A stretch of DNA of 64,000 bases from Adenophora triphylla var. japonica (Eukaryota > Streptophyta > Magnoliopsida > Asterales > Campanulaceae): contig JAFEMH010005397.1 of assembly GCA_022495995.1 (NCBI GenBank), positions 62,001 through 126,000 on the forward strand, given 5' to 3'. The notes below the pieces were generated by a model that ran no database searches, had not been told where the DNA came from, and saw only the letters and a program-made list of their open reading frames with translations. The number at the start of each line of letters is the position of its first letter. The first letter of the stretch is position 1. Shown piece by piece: positions 12,861 to 24,570 of the stretch. The position numbers were made by a program, and so were the translations under genes.

Positions 12861-12883
12861 AACATTACAGTCTCCAAAAGCCC

Positions 12884-13068
12884 TCTCTCTCTTCCCGCTT
12901 TCTCTCTCTTCCCCGAGCTCTTCCTTCCCTTCGTCTCAGACCACCGCCGTCGCCTCACCGCCGTCCCTCTCAACTCCACCGCCTCCAGCATGACGAAGCT
13001 TCGCCGTCCACCATCTCCACCGTCTTCGATTCTCCTTCCCTCCTCTAGCCGACGCTCTCAATTATCCA
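12884..13068 (+). promoter_or_regulatory. Candidate 5' leader and first exon of the element 2 transcript
   Basis: A CT-rich leader (CCCTCTCTCTCTTCCCGC) leads into a GC-rich stretch with an ATG in CAGCATGACGAAGCTTCG at about 12990. It ends in TATCCAG followed by GTATTAATTTC, a good plant splice donor. Composition differs sharply from the AT-rich surroundings. It may be the first exon of the CACTA transcription unit, or a captured host first exon. No protein family is recognised. Confidence 0.35.
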
Positions 13069-15078
13069 GGTATTAATTTCTTGATTTTTACTTAATTAAT
13101 TTCAATGTCTTTCAATATGTAATTCATACATGAATTTACCTTTTTAATTCAGTTTACCTGTTAATTTGATTTTTTACTTAATTAATTTCAATGTCTTTCA
13201 ATTTTTTACTGGCCAAAAAGAATGGGAAGGACAAAAAAAAAAAAAAAAAAAAATGTGGCCAATAGACGAAGGGAGTATTTTACACTTTAGTAGCAAGTAT
13301 TGTTAGATTAAGTTTTGATTAATGATAGGCATCCCAAAATAGTATCATAACTAAATTGCCAAGGATGTGATTGCCTGATTGGTCAAAGTGGTGCCATAGA
13401 ATTGTTGGTCTGAAAATGTATCTTGAAATAAATCGTAGACATACTTTTGGGACATTTGCAGTAATCCTAAGATTCTCAAAATGACCCCAGAAATTCATCC
13501 TACACTTATTTAGCAGAATTTGTACCATCAAAGTTGATTTACAATCTAAGAAGTTGTATATTTGATTTTTATTTATGGAGCATTGTGTATTTGCTGAGAA
13601 AACTTTTATATGGGTGCTGGGTTTGAAAGTCGTTGTTGAATGTGGAGCTCAATATTGTAAATCAAAGATAATCTGGTCATAGAGGGAAAAATGAATCAAG
13701 GATGGTTTGAGACTAGTATATATGGTCTAATTATATATACAGGAAACTGAAGTCTAATTCTTGATTCAAGGAATTTATTTCTTGTTTAAATATACAAGGT
13801 GGAAGGTTTCTTTAAGTTACTGTGCAATATGGAAATGCAAAGGATCAATCTTCTCGGTATAAGTTTACATCATCTCTTGTCTAATAGAGCTCTAAGAGAT
13901 TGTTTTGGTGTATGCTTGTCCACACTTCATTTTCTTCTTTTTTACTATGTCTCAGTATTATTAGCATTATTTGAAATAGATGGATCATTGTTTAGATGAT
14001 AATTTTATGTTTCTTTGAAGTCTTAAAATCAGAAATCTGTAAACTATGTTAAAGGTGGACCATCTCCTAGAATAGGCTTTCTATTTCATATTTGGAAGCT
14101 CTATACTTTTGCATCATAAATCTTGTTATGGTTTTTACTCATCCATAATGAAGATAATAGAAGAAAATCTTGTTACAACTATTTCACTTTTCTTTTTTTC
14201 CTATGGCATCTGGCAGGGGTTCTCCATTACACGTATTCAACCACACAAATTGGGTAGGGAGTTTCTGTAAGCACAAATTGTATTTAGGAACTTCGCTTAT
14301 GTCATATTTGAAATGGCTTTACATAGATACTCTTTATGGTTTATTTGCTTCAGTTACAAACAAATAAGTAAGAAAACTGTGGATGAAAGAGTTTAGGAAC
14401 ATCTAGTTCTAGATCCCATTTTGGGGCGATAAACGGCATCGCGGACGGTGATTATGTCGCCTACGTTTGAGCGCCTGATATCAATCATGGCACCCTAGAT
14501 GCACCTTATATGAAAATCACAAAAATAATTGATAAAGAGCTAAAGAAAAAACGAATAATGTGTAATCTAAATGGTGGTAATAATCAATTTAGTTATACCG
14601 AATCAGAAAAGACAAAAAGAAAACGATATGTTAGTAATATTAACGAATAGAAGAAAACATATGCCACTATAAAGAAAACGATAAATAATCGTACTCATAA
14701 TCAAATATGTAACATGTTATATTTAGTAAACATAACATGTTACATATTTAGTAAACATAACATGTTACATATGCAACAATTAGGTAAGTTACTAAATATC
14801 TAATTTTCAAGTCTTTTAAAGTCAAAGGGGGGAGGAAGGGGGGTGAATGTCTCAATAATGTAACATATTCAACTGCACACTACCTTAGTGGTTCTAGATC
14901 CCATTTTGGGGCAATTGACGGCATCGCGAACGGTGATGTATATCGCCTACGTTTGAGCTCCTGATATCAATCCTGGCACCCTAGATGCACCTTAGGATAT
15001 TGTGGTTGGTGGTTAACATCTTAAAATATAAATAAGATGAGAGCCTTTCTCACCCACAGCTATCAAAATCCGTCCATC
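13069..15078. other. Non-coding interior of CACTA element 2 with a direct repeat
   Basis: 13080-13200 contains a duplicated ACTTAATTAATTTCAATGTCTTTCAAT segment. A poly(A) run lies at about 13231. A 100-bp direct repeat starting GTTCTAGATCCCATTTTGGG is present at 14406-14505 and 14891-14994, about 85-90% alike by eye and 485 bp apart. TAACATGTTACAT repeats lie at 14709-14770. I find no transposase motif here. The N-terminal Transpos_assoc-type domain expected for TnpD was not found. Confidence 0.5.
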
Positions 15079-15540
15079 TTTGATCAAGAAAGATAGAGCA
15101 AATAAGTTCTCTACTGTTTGAGCAATGAATTTTCTGTTTAATAAGAGTTTTTCCAGTTTCACTGTCCTCTTCTCTCTAAGGATCTCAAACATCACAGCCA
15201 TGTTTGTGACAGTGTCTGTTTTACTCTTCACTGGTGTTATACGGTCACAAGTAAAAACAAGGTAACAGTATAACACCAGTGAAGAGAAAACAAAACTTTC
15301 CTCCAATTTTTTCAATCTTCACCTTCCATTTACTCAAGCTCATGAGGAAGATTCTGCAATCAGGATCTTCCTTAAATAAATGGAAGGTGGAGATTGAAAA
15401 AATTGGAGGACTTGTTTGCTCTGTCTTATGTTTGAGATCCTTAGAGAGGAGGACAGTGAAACTGGAAAAAATTCTTATTAAACAGAAAATCCTTTGCTCA
15501 AACAGTCGAGAACTTGTTTGCTCTGTCTTTCTTGGTCTAT
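15079..15540. repeat. Nest of three inverted repeats (cloverleaf-like)
   Basis: The outer arms are 15079-15190 and 15430-15540, for example GTTTCACTGTCCTCTTCTCT versus AGAGGAGGACAGTGAAAC. Inside them sit two smaller hairpins. One pairs 15226-15241 with 15268-15287 (CTCTTCACTGGTGTTATAC and its complement). The other pairs 15301-15333 with 15377-15408 (CCAATTTTTTCAATCT and its complement). Together they would fold as a long stem bearing two side hairpins. It lies directly upstream of the TnpD coding remains. A transcript would be largely double-stranded and could be a substrate for Dicer-like enzymes (inference). Confidence 0.75.
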
Positions 15541-15542
15541 CC

Positions 15543-18500
15543 AGGTTGCGAGATCAGTGTGTTGGAGGCTGTGGCTGAACTCCTTAACATAAAGGCTGAT
15601 TGCAATATTAGCCAGTCTGCTTATAATTGTATCATGAAAGCAATTAAGCGGATGTTGCCGAAAGAGAATAAGATGGTTACAAACTTTTATGAAACAAAGA
15701 AGTTGGTTGGGCAGATTGGGCTATGTTATGAAAAGATTGATGCGTGTAAGAATGACTGTATGCTATTCTACAAGGAAGATTCACAGAAGACAGAGTGTTC
15801 AATTTGCGGACAAAGTAGATATAAGCCTAATCGGAGGGGGAGTTCAAAACACAAGAAAAACAAACCACATAAGCAGTTGCGTTACATGCCATTGATTCCA
15901 AGACTGCTGTGAGCACCCCAACCCGGGACCTAACACGTGTCCCGAGCTAAGGGAGCTCAAACTAAGAAAATCCATCTTGATTTTTAAAACATTTATTTGC
16001 CTTTAAAAGAATACCACTTTTCAAACTTCCAAATAAAAATCAAGTGATAATATCCTTACTTAAAGGAAATCCAACTACAACTTTAATGAACCGAAATCTG
16101 ATTAATTACACAAAACCCTGAATAACATTGTTTAGTAAAAGTGTTGTCCATACAAATTATAAAAGTGGAATACTTAATAAATACTCCTAATAGCCAACTT
16201 CTAACTTAACCTGACAAGCCCCAAAAGTACAAGTCCACAATGATATCCCCGGCCTCACTGGTTCGGGTCACCTGTCTCGGAATCTAAAACAGTAAAGGGA
16301 GAGGGGTGAGAATAAATCTCAATGAGCTATTATGATATGCAGCAAGATGCCAAACAAAGTGCAACACATAGCATGGTAGCACATAACACATTATGAAAGC
16401 GGTAAACACCTTACGTTACCTCATTTTACCTTTTCCCGTCTGAACAATAAGTCGTACAACGTGGGAGTAAAACTCCACTCTTTGGTGAATTGCCTCCAAA
16501 GCACATTCACCTCTTATAGGACTCATACCCTGCACCATCCATATAAGAAAGGATACCTATATTAGAATATCCAAAAATAATATTGTCCCTCCTTACAACG
16601 ATCGCAACAGTGCAGTAAAGCCTTTTGGGTCAATACGATCGTTAGCACGGCCCCGCCGTGGCCACAGAGTGGGGAAGGGTCACCGGTATGATGTACCTTC
16701 AATCACTTATAGAACAAATCCATAATTGATTGGCATCCATCATACCCACCCGAACATAAACACGCTCAAGCACATGATAGATACTTGAGATAAATCCACA
16801 AACCGGATAGTAATATAACAACATGGTAATGTATACTCATGCCAATCAATGCCATAATGCAACATTTAAGTAATACACTATGCATAGTATCATCAACAAA
16901 TATGAATGATAACAAATAAATTCACAAATGGAATAACCATACAACTACATAGTAAACATATCCACACATTGGGATAACATAACAACTTGTCAAATATTCC
17001 ACACTTGGGGAGCCACATAACACTTGCCAAATAATCCACAAAGGGGATAAACAATATAGTCACATGGTAAAATAGAATATCTGGAAATGATCATTACATA
17101 TTTAGTTTATAAAACCAATTCCATTTGAGAGATCACCTAAAAATACTCAATTTGGACTCTTGAACCATCCAATTTCGAGTCCGTATGAATTAACTATGAT
17201 TTATTCAATTTCCACTCAACTTCTAACGTACAATACTACCTGCTGTAACCAAATCAGATTTTTGGGACATAAGGATAACTTCTTTAGCTATGAAACCATC
17301 ACATTCAGAAAGTACTCAGAAAAACACCCAATTTAGACCCAAGAACCATCCAATTCCGATTTAATATGATTAAGTTATGACCATCACAAGATTGCTAAAC
17401 GAATTCTGGTTCAGAATTGAAGTTAGGATTTCTGGGATCTTGGGCGACCGCCCAAACCTCTTGGGCGACCGCCCAAACCTCTTGGGCGACCGCCCAAGAG
17501 GGTTTTCAAGGAAATGTGAGTTTACGCCGGCATGGGCGGCCGCTCGGCCCCCGCGACCGCCCAAGCCTCCTGCCAGCCCAAACTTAGGTTTTTAACCCCT
17601 TTAACCCTAGTTCTTCCTTCCCTCTACCATTGATTATTCAAGAACACCCAAGAACACCTTCATTTCACCAAATCCCAAACAAACATGTAAACTCCAAAAC
17701 CAAGTAACCCTAGATTATTTATCACTACTATTTCTACCCATTTCAACCCTTTTAACTCATCTTCATTGAACCCTAACTTCAACAATTTCAAATTCCATCC
17801 ATTCCTTAAAAATCTAAATCAACTCCCATGAACCACTATCTTTTTAAGTCATTAATCCATTTTCTAACTCCAAGAAGATTTCCAAAGCATATAATGACAA
17901 TCACAACACCAAGAACAACAATAGATAGATTATGAGCACATAGATGAAAGGAGGTCATAACAACTCACCTTAGGATTTTAGGATGAAAGATGATCTTCAA
18001 AGCTTGATTGATTCCTCTAGGTGATCCAACTCCAAAACTACTCTTAGACTTGAATTTGATGAAGAATGGCTTAGCTTCAATAATAGGGTTTGAGAGCTTC
18101 CATGGCTTTAGATAGTGAAGAGGGAGTATGAAGAAAATGAAGAAGGAGGAAGAAGAGTGAATGAATGAGGGAGGAAGAAGTTGAGTGAAGAGGATGAAGA
18201 AGGGGGGGGGCGGATGGAGGGAGGAGGGTGTGGGAGTATGGTGTTGACTTGGTGGGAAGGATGGGGAGTAATTTAGGGAAAAGGCACCCCTTCCCACACC
18301 ATACTTCCACCACACAATTCTTTCACTTATTTAAAATAATTCCTCCCAATCCAAACATTTTATTTGCTCATTTTATCACCACTCCAATTTATTACTTTAT
18401 TTATTTTCTATTCTTATTTTTACTTTAGAACATTATTTATTTCCTTATCATTTTATCCTAATATAATAAATTACAGATAAAATGAACACATAATATCATC

Positions 18501-21471
18501 ATTAATAGTAAAACATATAATATTATACTAAAACTAGTGCCTAGGGTTAGGGTCGTTACAACTGCAACGCCTCTACGCGTCTAAATCTACTGCAGAAGCA
18601 ATGCGTTGGCATAAGGAAAGTTTGCGTGAAGAGGGTGTGTTGATTCATCCCAGTGATGGGGAGGCATGGAAACACTTTGATGAGACTTATCCTGACTTTG
18701 CGTCTGAAGCAAGAAATATACGGTTATGCATCTGCTCTGATGGTTTCAATCCGTTTGGTCCTGGGGCAAAATCTTACTCTTGTTGGCCGGTTATAGCCAC
18801 TGTCTACAATCTTCCGCCCTGGTTGTGTATGAGTGATCCCTACATGTTCTTGTCGTTATTCATCCCGCCCAAACGACTCGGGAGGAACATTGACGTCTAT
18901 CTCCGACCTTTGATGGACGAATTGAAGCAGCTTTGGGAGGATGGGGTCGAAACGTGGGATGCTTTCAAGCGAGAGAATTTCAGCATGAAGGCTGCGTTGA
19001 TGTGGACAGTTAATGACTTCCCTGTATATGGGATGTTATCGGGTTGGAGAACCCACGGGAAGTTTGGCCTGTCCGTATTGTATGAGTGACACAAAGTCTT
19101 TCACGCTCACGCACTCTGGAAAACCATGTTGGTTCGATTGCCATAGACAATTTCTTCCGGAGGACCAAGAATGCGTTTAAAAAGAACAAGATTGACCATG
19201 ATGAGGCCCCGATTCGTTTAAGTGGTGACATGGTCTATGAGAAGGTATCTAGATTGCCCGATCCTCGGTGGGGGAAAAAGTTTTCGAAGGCCAAAATACA
19301 AGGGTTTGGGACTACCCATAACTGGACCAAGAGGAGTATATTTTGGGAGCTGCCATACTGGAAAAAAAATCTCATTCGACATAACCTTGACGTGATGCAC
19401 ATTGAGAAGAATGTATTCGATAATGTTTTTAACACGTTGATGGATTTCAAGGCAACAACTAAAGACAACTATAAAGCTCGAATGGACCTTAAAGAAATCT
19501 GTAAGCGGCTGGCCTTAGACTTGGTATACGTCAATGGTAAACCAATTAGACCGATGGCTCAATACGTGCTTACAAAGGAAAACAAACTCCTCCTCCTAAA
19601 ATGGCTCAAGGATTTAAGGCTTCCAGATGGTTACGCGTCTAACATTGGTAACTGTGTCAATGTAGAGGAGGGGAAAGTGCAGGGTTTGAAGAGTCACGAT
19701 TGCCACGTTTTGCTGGATAGGCTACTTCCGATTGCTCTCAGGGGTCTCTTGCCTGACAATATCTGGGTGGCGTTAACAGAGTTAAGTGAGTTTTTCCGAG
19801 CGTTAACATCGACCACACTGCGTGTTGATCACATGAAAAAGCTTGAGGAGAGCATCGTAGTGACTTTGTGCAAACTTGAGAAGATATTTCCTCCTTCATT
19901 CTTTGATTCTATGGAGCATTTACCGGTCCACTTGGCATACGAAGCTAGAGTCGGTGGTCCAGTTCAATACAGATGGATGTATCCATTTGAGAGGTAATTG
20001 AATTTATTCTATTTCTAAATAATTTGAGCGTTAACAATATACCTCTTCTTTAACATTATTTATGTTTTAATCTACGAATAACTTTTAGGTATCTAGGCCA
20101 ATTGAAAAGGAAGATGAGCAATAGGGCCATGGTCGAGGCCTCAATTTAAGAGGCTTTTATTATAGATGAGATTGTTGCCTTTGTCGGAACATATTTTCCT
20201 CCTGATGTTGATACGAGATTGACTAGGGTTGGCCGCAATTACGATGGTGGTTGTCCGTCTAAGGGAAACATCTCTGTATTTTCATCCCCTGGTCGGTTCC
20301 TCGGCAAACGGGTTGGTACGCGTACGTTATCCGCTAAAGAGTTTGACGCGGCCTCACTCTATGTTCTTCTTAACTGTGACGAGGTTGGGGAGTATATCAA
20401 GTAAGTCATTGATGTTATGTTTATGCCTCGTCGATTAAATTATGCATGTTTAATTACCTGCATATGAAATGCCTTGTTTAACCCTATTGCAGAATGTTTG
20501 AAGATTTAGCTCAGGATTTGTCTCCAGAACTCATCGCAACTAGGACAAAAAGAGAATTTCCAAACTGGCTAAGGAAATATGTAAATATTTTGTTTCATTC
20601 AAATTTATTTTATACACTTCTTTAAACATTCAATCTTAAAATTGTATTAAATTGGTTACATATTGTCTTATAGATAGCTGAACATCCGGGTGATGCCAAA
20701 GCTGCGAGGTTAAGACATATAGCATCAACTCCGTACTTGAATGTTCATTTATACAATGATTATTTCGTGAATGGCTATGTGTTTCATACCAAAGCTTACG
20801 GGGGCTCTAAATTGACGTGGAATAGCGGTGTGAAGCTTAAAGGAAACCTTGATTATTATGGCATCCTGAAAGAAGTAGTCGAGGTGGAGTATTTGGGTAG
20901 AAACAGTGTTGTCTTGTTCAATTGTGATTGGCGAGATGCTGTGCGAGGTGTTAAGAAGCACGCCATATTTGACCTCGTCGACGTAAAGGACTCATCCAGA
21001 CATAATGGCGACGACGTCTTCATCTTAGCATCTCAAGCACAACAGGTATACATGACTCCCTACCCTCGTCCGCGACCCGACAGATGGTGGGCTGTCTGGA
21101 TGACCAAGGCTAGGAGCATGATTGACAACCTACCCTCGTCGACAACTACAGAGTCGTCATTAGAAACACCCTATCAAGAGGATGAAATGCCAGTGCCACC
21201 TAACGTTTCATCAGCTAATCATCCATTAGATGATGTCACTCATATTCCTCAAAATGTTGATGAACCCGAGGAGGATTTCTTACCAGTGAATTTGCCACCT
21301 CCTCCGCCTCGTTCACGTCATCTCGCGCACATTGATATTGATGAATCAGAGGAAGAGGAAGAGGAAGAGGAAGAGGAAGAGGAACCAGAGTTTGATTCAT
21401 CAGAGTCCGAAGACGAAGATGAAGAACTCGAGTTTTGTAGTAATTCAGAGTCCAGTGGGGACGAAGATTAA
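15543..21471 (+). pseudogene. tnpD: CACTA TnpD (TNP2-type) transposase, broken
   Basis: This is the catalytic transposase family of CACTA elements (Pfam Transposase_21, DUF4218 and DUF4216 families). Visible pieces in order: 15543-15907 with DACKNDCMLFYKED; a solo LTR at 15908-18560; 18566-20000 with SDGFNPFG, YNLPPWLC, MLSGW, CPYC, HNLDVMHIEKN and MEHLPVHLAYEA; further exons 20089-20401, 20492-20580 and 20675-21471. The C-terminus is acidic, with a run of glutamates. Damage: an extra G near 19066 (shifting frame just before CPYC), a second frameshift near 19160, an in-frame TAA at 20147-20149 and the LTR insertion. Removing the LTR and one ACTGC copy rejoins PRL to QRLYASKST in frame, so the LTR arrived in an already recognisable gene. 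The usual N-terminal domain is absent. Intron borders at 19995-20088 and 20402-20491 are GT-AG. Confidence 0.88.
15908..18560 (-). mobile_element. Solo LTR, 2.65 kb, probably Ty3/Gypsy (Tekay/Del-like), TSD ACTGC
   Basis: Read on the minus strand it starts TGTAACGACCCTAACCCTAG and ends GGTGCTCACA, obeying the TG...CA rule. The 5-bp duplication ACTGC is at 15903-15907 and 18561-18565. No primer-binding site, polypurine tract or polyprotein is present, so this is one LTR left by recombination. The size and the TGTAACGACCC...GGGTTGGGGTGCTCACA ends resemble large Gypsy LTRs, but the lineage is a judgement from memory. 17440-17500 carries three tandem copies of a 21-bp unit around TTGGGCGACCGCCCAA, itself a hairpin. 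Small ORFs inside have no recognisable product. Confidence 0.85.
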
Positions 21472-21475
21472 TAAT

Positions 21476-21815
21476 AGTTTAAAGTTTTATATGTATTGTG
21501 AATGCTTTAGATTATTAGAACTTTAAAGTTTTATATGTATTGTGAATGCTTTAGATTATTAATAGTTTAAAGTTTTATATGTATTGTGAATGCTTTAGAT
21601 TATTAGAACTTTAAATTTTTATATGTATTGTGAATGCTTTAGATTATTATTAATATCCGTCGTTTTATATATATTGAGAATGCTTTAGATTATTAGAACT
21701 TTAAAGTTTTATATGTATTGTGAATGCTTTATATTATTAATAGTTTTAAGTTTTATATGTATTGTGAATGCTTTAGATTATTAGAACTTTAAAGTTTTAT
21801 ATGTATTGTGAATAT
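21476..21815. repeat. 44-bp minisatellite downstream of TnpD
   Basis: About eight tandem copies of a unit containing AAAGTTTTATATGTATTGTG followed by AATGCTTTAGATTATTA, starting just after the TnpD stop. Alternate copies end AGAACTTT or ATAGTTT, giving an approximately 88-bp higher-order pattern. It lies where the 3' untranslated region or terminator of TnpD would be. Confidence 0.8.
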
Positions 21816-21869
21816 ATTGTTTCCTATTGTTAAAGTTGTATATTTTAATATTTTTACTGTAATACAGAT

Positions 21870-23611
21870 ATGAGTTCTAGTAGAAAGGGTAGGAAGAGTA
21901 AGCCCATCTACACATCTATTACTGGGACGCAACCGTCCTGATCCGGTACTGATGATGTCGACCCTTCACGCAGTAGTACTAGCTCAACCTCTGGGGCCGA
22001 TACTCATACTACTGTCGATTCTGAGGGGAGGATATTTGTCCGGATATCATCACATTATGACCAGTAAGTAACTCTTCATTAATTTGATATAAGTTGGTTC
22101 CTTTTTGTTTTATATATATTTCATTATTTAAGTTAAAATGTTATTGTATAAATATACTTGGCAGGTTTGTAGGTGGATACCCTACCACAGGGACTAAGAT
22201 CGGGCAGTATTGGCGGTCTCGGAAAATGACAGAGTATTGGCCCAACTGGAAATCATTGCCACCGAGGTAGAAGGAGGATTCGTGGGAGGAGTTTAAGGTA
22301 ATGTGTTAATGGTTTTTATTTAAAACTTAAATGTTAGTTTGTTATTAAAATGTTATAATTAATAATGATTATACTCTTTTAGTTTTGTAATGTTATCATT
22401 ATATGTTGTAGGGGAAATATTATTGGGCGCCGGAAATCGACGAGGCGACGGCTAGATATGTTTTCGATATACAGGCTCACAAGCTATTTAAGGATCATAT
22501 TGGTAACATATTTATCTATCCTTAATTAGTTTAATTAACAATGATTATACTCTTCTAATTTTATAATGTCATCATTATATGTTTACGAGATATTCATATT
22601 TTTATAGGTAACACGAAGAAACAATATTATACTAACCGGCTCGCGGCGGGACAACAACCCTTGACACCTACTTGAATGACCGAGGAGGTGTTTCTTCAAT
22701 TTTGCGAATATTGGGGGTGGGATGCGGCGAAGGCTATATCCAAACAGGCTAAGGCAAATAGAGCAGGCTCCTCGGGGTCGGCGGCGATGCATACCATGGG
22801 GACGCTCACGGTCGCCGAGCATCACGACCACATGGTATGTATGTTAGTTTAAATGTAGTAGTGTATGGATGCTTTTAAATAGGTTTATGTATGTATGTTA
22901 GCTGGGAGCCATGTTGATGCTATGAAATCCATGGTTTTAGTGTAAATGTAGTGTATGCATGCTTTTAAATCAGTTTAAATGTTGCATTTATACAATTTCA
23001 AAGTAATAATCTCGCTTATTTTATTTATAGGAAAGGGATCATGGTGCGAATGTCAGTTTTTTGGATGTTTACACTAGCTGCCATGTTCGGTATCCTACAG
23101 CGCCCGATCAACCTCCGCAATGGGTTGACAAATGCTCTGCTAATGCCTTTGTAAGTAAACTATCATTAAATGACTTGATTTTGAATATGTAAATTTATTT
23201 ATGTACCTTACATTGTGTATATGATTATAATTGTTTGTTTTATTTTGACAGAGTGCATATCAAGCCGCCGTTGTTCCCGAAGGAACGCCTCCCGGCGAGC
23301 CCGTCCCCTTCGTGCCTGATGTTTGGCACTCGGTCACCTCTGAGGGACATCCAAAGAGAGGAGCCCGAGTGTTAGGGATGGGGGATTACGGGCGGCAATG
23401 CCCATCGACGTCGACCGGCCGTCCGCGAAATGTTGCCCCGCCCACGTTTCATGATTCGAGGGTCGACACTCTGGAGGCTGCGTTGGAGGAGGAGAGACGC
23501 GAGCGGGCAAAGCTTACGGAGGCTCATGCAAAGACTCAAAGACAATTGGCGTTGTTGATGGCTCGTTTGGACCAGGAACCCCAGGGTAATTTCCGGCCTC
23601 CCCCGAGTTGA
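21870..23611 (+). pseudogene. CACTA TnpA-like (Transposase_24/Ptta type) gene, three premature stops
   Basis: This looks like the second gene of CACTA element 2, the accessory DNA-binding protein class. Deduced exons: 21870-22063, 22165-22297, 22412-22502, 22608-22834, 23031-23150 and 23252-23611, all GT-AG and in phase. Recognisable segments are GQYWRSRKMTEYWPNWKSLP, the WEEFKGKYYWAP motif and a C-terminal coiled coil (about 23465-23580, LEAALEEERRERAKL). Nonsense codons TGA 21939-21941, TAG 22268-22270 and TGA 22673-22675 break it. Both TGA codons fit a CGA to TGA change. It sits 0.4 kb after TnpD and 0.25 kb before the right subterminal repeats, the expected layout. Family assignment is by general resemblance. 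Confidence 0.7.
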
Positions 23612-23861
23612 TTACGGACTATTTTAGATTTGTTTGTACTATTTTATACTTGTTTGTAAACATTTGAGATATTTTGTACCCGCGGAAGCCCCTCCCCCCT
23701 CCCCCTCCCGATTTGGTACGGTGATATTTAGTCTTTAGTTTGGTACGCTGATATTTGATTTTTAGTTTTTATAGTTTTAGTTTTATAAATTGAATTGTTA
23801 TACCAGGTACAAAAAATTTTGGTTTATTGATATTTTCAATTATTTTTTTTTAATTTATTTC

Positions 23862-24550
23862 AGAATCAGCGACGGAAATTTCCGTCGCTGAAATTAATTT
23901 ATTTTACTTAATTTTAATTACAGCGACGAAAATTTCCGCCGCTATATCAATTAATTTAATTTAATTTTTGATTATAGCGGCGGAAATTTCCGTCGCTGTA
24001 ATAAAATTAATTAAAATAAATTAATTTCAGCGGCGGAAATTACCGTCGCTGAAATTATTTTATTTTAATTAATTTTATTTCAGCGACGAAAATTTTCGCC
24101 GCTATATCATTTAATTTTAATTTAATTTTTGATTTACAGAAATTTCCGTCGTAAAAAATTAAATTAAAATTAAATGATTTCAAATGACGTTAATTTCCGC
24201 CGAAATTAATTAATTTTAATTTAATTTTTATTACAATGACGAAAATTTCCGCCTGAAATTAATTTAATTTAATTAATTTTTATTACAAATGACGGAATTT
24301 TCGTTGTCGAAATGAAAATTTAATTAAATTAAATTGATTTAACTACGAAATTTCCGTCAGTAACCATTAAATCACCGGCGGAATTAATTCCGTCGGTAAA
24401 ATTAAAATATACCTGGCGGAAATTGAGCCGGAAGCTTCTGAGCACCGTCGCGCCGGGGCAAGCGGCGGACCACCGACGGAATTTTTCCGCCGGTGTTATT
24501 TTTAGCGACGGAAATTGCTTTTTAGCGACGGAAATTTCCGTCGCTAAATC
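23862..24550. repeat. Right subterminal repeats of CACTA element 2
   Basis: Palindromic motifs CAGCGACGGAAATTTCCGTCGCTGA and shorter variants are separated by TTAATTTAATTTT spacers, and decay from 24120 to 24310. They mirror 10071-10690 and end at the terminal ACCTGTTTCTGGTAGTG. Confidence 0.8.
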
Positions 24551-24570
24551 ACCTGTTTCTGGTAGTGTGG

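Larger units (their letters stand above)
10053..24567 (+). mobile_element. CACTA (En/Spm) element 2, 14.5 kb, TSD TGG, inserted in RPA1-like exon 6
   Basis: The termini are CACTACCAGAAACAGGT at 10053 and its exact reverse complement ending at 24567. TGG is duplicated at 10050-10052 and 24568-24570. Subterminal zones (10070-10690 and 23860-24560) are dense in palindromic GCGACGGAATATTCCGTCGCTG-like motifs. The interior order is telomere-like array, heptamer array, leader-like exon, inverted-repeat nest, TnpD pseudogene split by a solo LTR, minisatellite, then TnpA-like pseudogene. Both transposition genes are on the + strand, but both are broken, so the copy is probably not autonomous now. Excision together with one TSD copy would restore the host codons GAC AAT TGG GGT GTG exactly. 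Confidence 0.95.

Noticed and set aside
13215..13276. A Stowaway MITE ending GACGAAGGGAGTA
   Set aside because: Only one terminus-like end is visible beside a poly(A) run. No matching left terminus or clear TA duplication was found.
14406..14994. A small LTR (TRIM-like) element defined by the 100-bp direct repeat
   Set aside because: The repeats do not start TG or end CA, and no primer-binding site, polypurine tract or target duplication is visible. Kept only as a direct repeat.
15079..15540. A tRNA-like or structured RNA gene
   Set aside because: The cloverleaf-like pairing is hundreds of bases long, with no tRNA consensus boxes. It is better explained by inverted duplications.
17440..17500. 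CRISPR-like short repeats
   Set aside because: Three contiguous 21-bp units without spacers in a plant LTR; a simple tandem repeat.
20749..20961. Minus-strand open frames opposite TnpD (also 19010-19468, 39113-39839 and 40101-40815)
   Set aside because: Shadows of the transposase coding strand without family similarity.
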